Of a stretch of DNA of 35,326 nucleotides, positions 9,001 to 18,500 are shown one piece after another. The notes under the pieces are model-generated. The model saw nothing but the letters and a program-made list of their open reading frames with translations, was not told the origin of the DNA and did not search any database. Every line of letters begins with the position of its first letter. The first letter of the stretch is position 1. The position numbers and the translations under genes were made by a program. Source of the DNA: Kiritimatiellia bacterium (GTDB lineage Bacteria; Verrucomicrobiota; Kiritimatiellia; RFP12; UBA1067); the NCBI GenBank assembly GCA_027858965.1, contig JAQIBS010000055.1, positions 1 through 35,326 of the forward strand. The letters run 5' to 3'.

Positions 9001-9278
9001 AGTTTGCAGTTTTTCAGGCGGTTGGTCTGAAAAAACGAGCGATATTACTCTCTGTTTTTGCTGAGTATGGGGTCTTGATTTCTGCCGGTATTTTTTCAGG
9101 TCTGATTCCGGCTTTGATTGCGATTCAACCGGCGGCACATGCGTTGAGTTCCGGTATATCGTGGGGGCTGATTGGAGCTGTGACGACTCTCCTTGCACTG
9201 AGTGCCGCTATCTCAGTGGCAGCCGGTGCGCTCTATGCAATGCGCGGCTTCGATGTCAGTTTGCTGAAGAGAGAATGA
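6030..9278 (+). CDS. FtsX/MacB-type ABC transporter permease with ten TM segments
   Basis: This 1,082-residue membrane protein has the duplicated FtsX-domain plan. TM1 is near residues 24-45, followed by a large extracytoplasmic region (about 46-485). TM2-TM4 lie about 486-610, TM5-TM7 about 640-740, a second soluble region about 740-950, and TM8-TM10 about 955-1070. The cytoplasmic loop ERRYEFAVFQAVGLKKRAI is typical of FtsX permeases and contacts the ATPase. Such proteins do mechanotransmission or lipoprotein and small-molecule export rather than pore transport. GTG 6030 is used as start because no in-frame ATG precedes TM1; GAGG at 6016-6019 is a weak ribosome site. No ATP-binding subunit is encoded nearby, which is unusual. 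It converges on the giant minus-strand gene. Confidence 0.85.
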   Translation: MKKQKHKSSVWRWSKASLRFFKWRHLIFAFTAALAAAILSAALSAGESLHAGLQRDLNARLGEVRSAVIFSDGLFPSSLSERVKGSEAALMLRGEMLDASGMLCAGDINVLGISENDADSQPLPGMVSVNQRAQEVVNSLDGGTWSYRFEKPSQFSVELPLGNAGAPDMQRRMVAGVRQVATHLITADFDTSSATVLPVNIRVSRSALAKQAGVAGMANVLVSHDSPEQFRAALQNSLMPQDIGLDVVCSNGISKLKSSQVFLPSAFCRALSSSGADLRWASFHLADAFMATNGLSTPYGFVGALSPEDDVLPGTMADDQIVVNQWLADKLSLRIGDMLTMKSRRFEAGGKLVPEERSFKVCKILTMEQALDVKALMPVLPGLSGVDSCADWDVGMPMDEIKLKDPANEAYWKEWRETPKAFITFTAGKELFGTYFGEAMCVQVKGDTVFVDNLVRGIDPAELGFSVRALWQEGVAAAKGSTDFRGLFVGMAFILMLSALILAGLSLRLTLDSRNIEPALFSALGIRRGRVVRMICSEWLATIVLGCVAGALLGSALARSLIWTLSRFWSDAFAGAQIKFYFSWKAVVLASLITIFLLVMMLVRRIYKYAGAPPVEVLRQSNFLMLKAEGRLVRIMVRVLGPICALGAIGIIYFSAGSQQVNGAFFGAGFLLMISILLFVKGGAELWYHGASSGEYVINDPLRSGVIRALHSGARGRSLVLLLSVGVFLTIGMLAMKHDTAAGWELRSSGSGGFASIVRSSVAYSLESGIEMALKVTGSKQAVSMRVRDGDEAGCMNMSVPQVPRLYGVSVSEMATLRAFEPEDSGGLWSVLYDQLEEGVIPALAADQAMLQYSLKMKADVRDGDEILCRGSDGKEWRIRIVGVLPVRVSILQGGLILNEEHFLKMFPAEGCRMWLCDYAPYALRVNGDMKCRYPQPGVKVETTVERLRLLGRMESTYLDMFLVLGGLGLALGIFGVILVIARSVEERRYEFAVFQAVGLKKRAILLSVFAEYGVLISAGIFSGLIPALIAIQPAAHALSSGISWGLIGAVTTLLALSAAISVAAGALYAMRGFDVSLLKRE

Positions 9279-9282
9279 GTAA

Positions 9283-9321
9283 CAGGAGTCAGGCGTCAGG
9301 CGTCAGGAGGCAGGAGGCAGG
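9283..9321 (+). repeat. 7-nt period repeat (GTCAGGM type)
   Basis: Successive heptamers GTCAGGC, GTCAGGC, GTCAGGA, GGCAGGA and GGCAGG start 4 bp after the permease stop codon. The same word family occurs after the RND gene at 35118-35146. Confidence 0.85.
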
Positions 9322-9368
9322 TTAGAGTTTCGCAGATAAAACCAAGGCGGTTACGCCGCACTCTGGAG

Positions 9369-9387
9369 GGACCGTGGCTCACGGTCC
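9369..9387 (+). other. Small perfect hairpin in non-coding gap
   Basis: GGACCGTG and CACGGTCC pair around a GCT loop (8 bp), followed by a weaker CAGCAT/ATGCTG stem near 9402-9423. There is no T tract, so it is not a canonical terminator. The rest of 9322-9508 is non-coding, with words such as GCGCACTCTGCGCCTCTGCG. Confidence 0.5.
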
Positions 9388-9508
9388 GGTATCCACCGAC
9401 TCAGCATGCTTAACTTAATGCTGAAGCTACCCTTGGCGCACTCTGCGCCTCTGCGAGGTATAAAAGTAGCATCCGCTGCCCAACGTAGAATAAGCTACAT
9501 CGGATTAC

Positions 9509-9542
9509 AAAAAAAACGGACCCTGGTAAAAGGGACCGTTTT
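9509..9542 (-). terminator. Terminator of the giant minus-strand gene (possibly bidirectional)
   Basis: AAAACGGACCC and GGGACCGTTTT form an 11-bp stem with one A/A mismatch and an 8-nt loop. Read on the minus strand it is followed by a T8 run, 22 bp after the stop codon at 9564. On the plus strand a TTTTATTT run also follows, so it may stop the convergent permease transcript too. Confidence 0.85.
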
Positions 9543-9563
9543 ATTTAAGTATACTGCTAACTG

Positions 9564-12500
9564 TTATCTGAGAATAATCAATGTTCCTGTCTCGGTAACG
9601 CTCAGAGTTGCACTTTCACTGAGCGTACTACCCTCATCTGATATAACAATAACATCATAACTGGCAATATCGGAGAGAGTGGCAGCAGTGAATTCCAGAG
9701 TTGATTGCGTTGCCCCGGGTACCCAGACTCCGTTCTTTCTCCACTGGTAACCTGTTGCGCCGGGAGCGTAGACGTAGAAGTATGCGTTCTTGCCGGAGAG
9801 AACGCTGGATGATTCAGGCTGAACGAAGATGTCCGGGCCACTGCTTGTCGGTGGTGTTATGTTGCCCCAGCGTACCAGCACATAGAGGTTCTTAAGAGTG
9901 TATGTTTGAGCGTTTTCCGTGTGTGTCCAGTCCGGACTTCCCGTGGGTTGGTTACCGATGCCCAGACAGGGCCTATATCCATTGCTGCCCCAGTGATTCA
10001 TGGCGAAGATCGTCTGTGTTGCCGCTGTGTTATGCAGCTGCATGGAACCGTACTCACCCGCGCTGCGTGTGTCACCGAAGTCGAATACAGAGCTGCTCGC
10101 ACCCGGGATTCCGAGGGCATTCGGCTCCTGATAGTTCGAGGGCCAGAACTCGATGTTGCCGGTTTGAATGCCGGTGCCTGTTGTAACGGTGTCGCCCGCA
10201 ATGTTTGCTGATGCGTAGACATTCAGGTTGCTGATGTACTGCTGGAAGATCGTGTCACGGTTGAGAGTGGGAACACCGATCTTTGTGATGTCGCTGGTAA
10301 AGGCGTCTGCCGAAACATAGACCCATTGTGCGAAGCCGTTGGTGCCGGTCAATTCCATGCAGTAGGCAATCCGGTCAAATGATCCTTGCGCATAAAGGCT
10401 CTCATCCACGGAGTAGGGGGCTCCGTCGGGGTTATAACTGACATTGTTTTCGATGGCCAGCTGGTGAATCAACTCGTAGTCGCCGATTTCCGGTACGTTC
10501 AAGAGTACAGGAGGAAGCTCTGTTGTAGGGGCCGTGAATCCGATTGTTGATCCCGCAATGATCACATTGTCGCAGGGGGAGCGGTCGCGTACTCCGCTGA
10601 CTGTCAAGGTATAACCATGTTCTGCGGTCATAGCTGATGTTTCCAGTATAATATCTTTATTGTTTGGCAGCAGGGTCGCGCTGCTTACGGTTACGCCCTG
10701 ATCCAACGTGAAAGTGCCCTCACTTGCTGCATTGTCTGAGAGTTCCTCGCTGAAGGATACCGTCAGCATATTGAGTGCGCGTGATGCCGTAGCGTTGCTG
10801 AGTGTAGGTTTAACAGCATCGGCTTGACAACCAGGCAATACCAGTATGTGCAGGACACGGCGGGTATAGTCAGTCGCATTGGCAGCATGGGTGTAGTCAG
10901 AGTGGCCGGTGCCTGGTTCGTTTTCATTGCCGATGCCGAGTCCGGGGATTGCACCGTTATTGAAGTGGTTTATAGCCCAGATTGTCTGCTGGGCACCATA
11001 GTTATGGACCTGCATACTGCCGTGCCCCGTTATGGATGAAGCGCCACCGTCGCCGAAGTCAAAATAGCCGCCGCTGGCATTGGGGATGCCTAATGCATTG
11101 GACTGATTGTAGTTGCCGGGCCAGAATTCAATGTTGCCGGTTGTAATGCCTGTACCTGTCTGTATATTGCCGTCGTTCGAGAGAACATCCAGATTATTTA
11201 CCTTCTGCTGGAATATGGCTCCGGCAAGAGGAATGCTTATCCTCTCCGGATCTGTGGTAAAGGAGTCCATGGCTGTCCAGACCCACTGATTGGATGTGGC
11301 TGTTTCCAGTTCAATATAGTAGGCGATACGGCTGAATGATCCATCCGCAATCAAGCCGCGCTTGTCAACGATGTAGTCGGTAGTTGTTGAGTTGAATGAC
11401 GCATTAATCGGAATGTTGGTGATTGAACAGATCAACTGGTAGCCATTTGCCGCGGAGGCAACATTGGCTGCAATATCCGTAGGTAGGTCTGCGGCCGGTA
11501 CAGCTGCCGATGGGCGCACCATGACGTGGAGTGTACGGCTGACATAAGAACCGGCGTTATATGCATGGGTCCAGTCGGGATAAGAGGTGGAGCGGTTACC
11601 GATGCCGACGCAGATGGCTTCTCCGTCTGCTCCCCAGTTATTGAGGGCCAGGACCGTCTCCGATGCGCCATGGTTATGTATCTGCATCGAACCGTAGCTG
11701 CCTGCAGTGCGCGTGTCACCAAAGTCATAGTTGGAATCGCTCGCATTGGGGATTCCGATAGCGTTGGCTGCGGTATATGAGGTGGGCCAGAATTCGAGGT
11801 TACCAGTTGCAAGGCTTGTGCCGTTGTCGACACCCGATACATTGGACTGCACGTCGAGGTTGTTGACCGTCTGCTGGAAGATTGCTTTGGTCGATGATAA
11901 CGGTACGCCGATCTGACTTCTGAACTGGGTGAAGGCATCCATGGCTGTCCAGACATACTGGGTGCTGCCGCTGGCAGTAACCAGCTCAAGATAATAGGCC
12001 ACGCGGTCGAATGCTCCCGTAGCGCTGCTCTGGTTATAGATGTAGGGATCATCAGCAGCGTTGAAGCTGCCTGTGACCGGGATATCCAGCGTGTAGACCA
12101 GTTCGAAGTCGTCTGCCAGTGCGCCGGCATTGGCTGTTACTTCCGCTGGCAGCGCGGCGGCTGCAACAACAATGGTGGAGTTTGGAGCGATGGGATTGCC
12201 GCCACCGGAGTCACGTACGCCATTTACAGTGAGGGTCAACGTGGTGTCGGCAGGTAACGGCGTGGTTGTGAGGTAGACCGTTTTTTTGTCTGAGAGGAGT
12301 TCTGCATCAATTACGCTGACACCGTTGTCCAGTGCAAAACGGGTGCCGTCAACCGAGTCAGAGGCAAGTGCTTCCGAGAATGTAACGGTCACAAGAGATC
12401 CGGCTGAACCGGCCAGGGCTGAAACTAGCGTAGGCGGTGTGTTGTCATCACCGATGGTTGCGAGTACATAGAGTGAGCGGATCGTATAGGTGTCTGCGTT

Positions 12501-15500
12501 ACTCGTGAAGGTCCAGTCAATACCGTTGTTTTGGGGGGCCGGGCAGTTTCCGATACCGATGCCGGGTTTTGAGCCTCCGGAAGATCCCCAGTTGTTGAAA
12601 GCGAAGAGGGTTTCTCCGGCTCCTGTATTGTGCACCTGCATGGAACCATGGGAACCGGTTGTCTTGCGTTCATCGCCGAAATCGTAGGCTGAATTACTTG
12701 CACCCGAGATGCCTGCTGCATTGTTGGCACTGTAATCCGTCGGCCAGAACTCGACATTGCCTGAGATGTTGGTGCCGGTGGTGACACCAGCCACATTGCA
12801 GTAGATATTCATGTTGTTGACCAATTGCTGGAATACTGCACCGCTGATTTTTGTCGGAATTCCGACCTTTGTTGCATCTTCAGTGAAGGAATCCATGGAT
12901 ACCCATAAGTAGGTGAGTTCACCACCGAGTGACTGCAGTTCCAGATAGTAGGCGATGCGAGCCAGCGGGGCGCTGTACAGCGAGGTGTTGTCCGTGTTGT
13001 AGTTGACCAGGGTGCTGCCGTAGGCTGCAGAGGTAGGCAGGTCGACAGCGTAGACCAGCCGGTAATCCGCAGACTCCGGCACGTTGTTCAGGTAGCCTCG
13101 GATCGTAGCCTGAAATGTGTCGCTGCTGTTGGCCGCAATGGCCTGCTGCACCGGCCAGGAGTAGTCCTGCACATTATTGACTGTCAGGGTGTAGATGGTG
13201 TTGTGTGTGAGGGGCGAGGTGCTGAGGATAACGGAGCGCATATCCTCGCTCGGTGTTGCGCTGTTGATGGTCGCGCCGTTGTTCAGTGTGTAATAGGCGG
13301 TATTTGTCGCTGTTTCAGGGTCCATGGATTTACTAAAATCAACCTGGACGCTTTCGAGGCCATTCAGAGCGACTGCCTGAATAAGGGCCGGTGCGCTGGA
13401 GTCACCGTAGGGGCTGACGACATTGGTGATGGCCGGGAACCATGCATCCGCCATTTTCTGATAGCCATCTGAGTTTGGATGGAGTCCGTCATCCATGTCG
13501 CTCAGCTCAAGATATGCATGCATGTCCAGATAGTGAACTTTGTGTCCCAGAGCTTGCTGACCTAGTACCTTGCCTTCAACATAAGGATTGAACAAGTTGG
13601 TGATGGCTGTGTAGCGGGTTGTATCGCTGCGCTTCAGCAGGGTCGTAACTATGATATTTGCATGGGGACTGTTGACTGCTATCTTTGTTACGAGATCGTC
13701 GAGGCGGTCAACCCTGTTTGAGAAGTCGCCTGCACCGGAGTCGTTGGTGCCGATATGCAGCAGGACAACGTCGGGGGCTTCGATCTGGGAGAGCCACAAA
13801 GCAATGTTGGCATCGAGTCCACCGATTGTCCAGCCGCTATGGCCTTCATGGTCAGGATCAGCCATGCCTTCGCTGTTGGATGTCTGGGTGCCAACGTAAT
13901 CGACATTGTAGCCGGCATCTGTCAGGGCACTGTACAAGGGGATGCGGTAGCCGCCCACGACCGGAACACCGTAGGTGATGGAGTCGCCCAGCGGCATGAT
14001 GCGAATTGTTTTAGGTGGCTCTGGCCGGGTGTACGGGAATACCTGCAGTGTTGCGCTGTGGCTGGTTGTATAACCATCAGCACCGGTGACAATTACATCA
14101 TAGACGCCATCATCATTGGCGATAACCGGGGCAAAATCGAGCCATGGCTGGTTTGCTCCCGTTATCCAGCTACCGTCTTTTCGCCATTGATATGATGTTG
14201 CGTCAGGCGAGTAGACTGTCAGGCGTGCGGATTCTTCAAGATAGAGGCTTTGAGATTGTGGTTGGCTCCAGATTTCCGGGGGGGAGCCGGCGCTTGTCGC
14301 AGAGCTTGGACGCACAAGAACGTAGATGTTTTTGATTGTATAGTCTGCGGCATTATCACCGAAGGTCCAATCAGGAGCGTAACGATCACGTTCGGTTCTT
14401 GGGTCATTGCCGATTCCGATGCATGGCTCTCGATTGTTTGATCCCCAGTTGTTCATGGCGAAGATCGTGTGTCCCTCTGCATAGTTGTGCACCTGCATGG
14501 ATCCGTATCCGGCGGTACTGCTTGAAATCACATCGCCGAAGTCATATGTTGATTCACTGGCACCGGGAATTGATATGCCATTGGCTGTGCTATAATTGTA
14601 GGGCCAGAATTCTATATTACCTGATGCAATACCGACCCCGGTGGTGACAGTATTGTTCGCAATATTAGCGGATGCATAGACATTCAGGTTGCTCACATAT
14701 TGCTGCCAGATTTTATCGCGGTCGAGTGTTGGTACACCGATTTTTGAGAGATCAGTTGCGAATGCATCCATGGATACATAAACCCAGTGATATCCAGTGC
14801 CTGCATTCTCCAGTTCCATGCAGTAGGCGATGCGGTCAAATGCCTGTGTGGCCGGGAAGAAGCTCTGGTCTATGGTATAGTTGCAACCATTTTCATAAGA
14901 AGTGTTGTCATCTATAGAAAGCTGATGAATCAGCTGGTAATCCGCGGCTTCGGTAATGTTGGTCAGAACGTTAGGTGCTACAAAACTCAATGTAGTGAAA
15001 GAGATTGTTGAGTAGGGGATGATAGCATTGTAGTTGATTGAGTTGTCACGCACACCGCTGACTGTTATTGTGTAGCTCAGGTCGGGAGTCAGAGCCGATG
15101 TATCAAGAATAACACTTTTATTGTCACTGCTCATCATTGCATCGGTCACGGTTACGCCATTATTGATAGTGTAGAACGAAGGCGTATCAGCGCTGTTGCT
15201 AATGGTCTCACTGAAGCGGACATTAATCTGATTAAGTGAAATAGATGCATTTGCCCTGATGAGTGTCGGCTGGGTGGTGTCACCATCGGCTGTGCCCGGC
15301 AGGACAAAGACATACATGCGGCGGAAGGAGTAATCACTGGCGCTGTAGGAGTGTGTCCAGTCCGGATAACCATCAGGACCGCTATTGTTACCGATGCCGA
15401 CACAGAGTGACGAGTTGTCGTTGAAGTTATTGACAGCAAATAAAGTCTGGGTGGCACCTATGCCATAGTTGTGCACCTGCATGGAGCCGTAGCCGGTGTC

Positions 15501-18500
15501 TGATCCGTAAGCGATGTCACCAAAGTCGAAAGTGTCGCTACTTGCATTGGGAACGCCGGCACCGTTATCATCGCCATATGATGATGGCCAGAACTCGATG
15601 TTACCGGTAGCTATATCTGATCCGTTGATAATACCTTCGACATTTGACTGCACTTCAAGATGTGTCACTTTTTGCTGGAAGACGATAGAATTTGTAGGTA
15701 CTCCGATTTTACGGGCATCTGTCGTGAAAGCATCCATGGCTGTCCAGATATACTGGGTTGTAGTTGTGGAGTTGGGAACAACTTCCATATAGTAGGCGAT
15801 GCGGGAAAAATCGGTTACAACACCATTAGTAACGTTGTTGACGGAGTAGTAAGCCTCTGAGTTGTTGTTGAAACTTCCGTTAACCGGAAGGTCAATCGTA
15901 TAGGCGAGCTGATAACCAGCGGCCTGTGGAATGTTGGCTTCAACTACTGGCGGCAGAGCGGGCGCAGCTTCGGGACGTATAAGGATGTGCAGAGTGCGGC
16001 TTGTATATGAATCGGCGTTGTCCGCGTGCGTCCAGTCGGGACTGTCGCTTGGCTGGGTGCCGATACCGACGGCTAGAGTCTTGTTGTCAGCACCAAAGTT
16101 GCTCATTGCAAAGAGGGTCTGGGAGGCGGCGTAGTTATGAATCTGCATTGATCCGTGACCTGCAGATGAGGAGGCTCCTGCGTCACCGAAATCAAATGCA
16201 GTGTCGCTGGCGCCGGGAACAGAAGCACTGTTGCTTTCAGTGTAGTCAGAGGACCAGAATTCAAGGTTGCCGCCAACCATCGAGGTGCCGTTGCTGACGC
16301 CTGCCACATTGGATTTGACATCCAGGTTGCCGACTGTCTGCTGCCAGACAGTTCCAAGAGAGGCTATGGGAACACCGATCTTTTTTGCATCATCAGTGAA
16401 AGCATCCATTGAGGCCCATAAGTATTGCACTGTTCCACCGGTTGTTTCTACCTCAACGTAGTAGGCGATGCGGTCGAAATCACAGGAGAGATCGGACTGG
16501 TTGAACTGATAGAAATCCGATGTGCCGTTGAAGTTACCTGTGACAGGGATGTCAAGGGTGTAGACAAGATTATAGTTATCAGCCAGTGTTCCAATATTAC
16601 TGGTGATTTCAGCGGGCAATGTGCTGACTGCAATGGATGTTCCCGCAGGAACCGGGTTGCCTGAAAGATCGTAGACTCCCTCAATGGAAAGAGTCAGGGT
16701 TAATCCGGTAGGTTGACGTGTGGTTACCAGATCAATGGTTTTCTGATCATCACTAAGTGTGGCGCTTAGAACTTCCACTCCTTTATCAAGCGAGAATAAG
16801 CTGCTGTCTGCTGAGGATGCGGAAAGCACTTCATCGAAAGAAACGGTGATGCCTTGACCGGATGCGCCTGAGAGTGCTGATGTGGGTGAGGGAGGTGTTG
16901 TGTCGAGGGATGGATCACACTTTACCAGAACCTGCATCGTTTTGATGGTATAGGAGGAGGCATTGTCACTTGTGGTCCAGTCGGGGTGTGCGGTCGGGTT
17001 GTTGCCTATGCCGACCTGCAGGGTGCTTCCTGTATTCCAGTGATTGATGGCAAAGAGAACATCTGAAGCACCGTGGTTGTGAACCTGCATGCAACCGTAG
17101 TTGCCTGTATATTTGCATTGATCGCCAAAATCATAGGTTGACCCACTGGCGTTGGGAATCGTTTTTGCGTTGTATCCGCTGTAGTCCCAGGGCCAGAATT
17201 CAATGTTGCCCGTATCAATATCGGTTCCGGTGTCTACACCGGCCACATTGCAGAAGATGTTCATGTTTGTCAGAATTTGCTGGTGGACAGCTCCTGAACT
17301 GAATGTCGGAATTCCCAGTTTGTTGGCTTGCGTTGTAAAGGCATCCATGGAAACCCATAGGTATTGCATGCCCCCACCAGTTTTCTGGAGTTCGAGGTAG
17401 TAGGCTACCCGGCTGAACGGGATAACTTTGCCGCTGATATCTACATTGTACGGAACGCTATCATTGATGTAGTTTGCCTGATTCGGAAGGTCAAGTGAGT
17501 AGACCACTGTGTAATCGACGTACTCTGATTCGGGAATGTATTTGTCATAACCTCGGGGTAGCTGTGCAATAAAAGAGGTTTGGCTGCCTGCCGGGATTGT
17601 TATGGGGGTCGGGGTGGTTTCATCCGCTACATTGCTGACTGTAACTGTGTAGTTTGTGCCTGGAATCTGAAGTGAGGTGGCAAGTGTGACGGTGAGATGG
17701 TCGCTGCTGAGAGTAGCTCCTGTAACCGTGATACCGTAGTCTATTGCATAATAGTTGGTGTTTGTCGCTGTTGTCTCTGATACACCCTTACTGAAAAGAA
17801 CAGCAACCTGCTGGTTGTCCTCTGAGCCAGTGGCGCTAACCAGCGTTGGGGCGGTTGGAGCGTTAAACTGTGCCGTGCTGTCAGATGCAATAGGTATGGG
17901 GGTCGGCGTGGATTCATCGGCCACATTATTGACTGTTACAGTGTAGGTAGTATCGCTTGACTGAACACTGGTAGTCAGTGTAACAGTCAGGTGGTCACTG
18001 CTAAGGGAGGCGTTTTCTACAGTGATCCCGTTATCAATCGCATAATTAGATGTATTAGTTGTGGTGCTTTCGGACATGCTCTTGCTGAAGAGGAGGGCTG
18101 CATACTTCAGGTTGTCCGAAGAACCGCTGGCGCTGATAAGCGTGGGAGCAATGGGGGAATCAAACTGAACTGTGCTGTCATCAGGGATTGTTAGCGCCGT
18201 TGGTTCGGTCTCATCCTCAATATTGTTCATCGTGACGGTATAAGTTGTATTCACGGCCTGCTCTGAGGTGGTCAGTGTGACACTCCGGTGGTCACCGCTG
18301 ATTGTGGCTGCGGTTGCTGTGATGCTGCCGCTGATGACATAGTTTGCTGTATTGGTTGCGGTTTCGGGAGAGATCGCTTTATTAAAGGATATTGTTGCAC
18401 CTGTTCTACTATAGTTATTATTAGTACAGCGCATTGGTGCGGGAAGGTTTGCTGTGACATTGATTCCTATGATATTGGTGATTGCCGGGAACCAGGCATC

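Noticed and set aside
11432..12130. A 232-codon minus-strand frame inside the giant gene
   Set aside because: It is an alternative frame of the D6/D7 coding region with no recognisable domain; the repeated D domains keep it open by composition.
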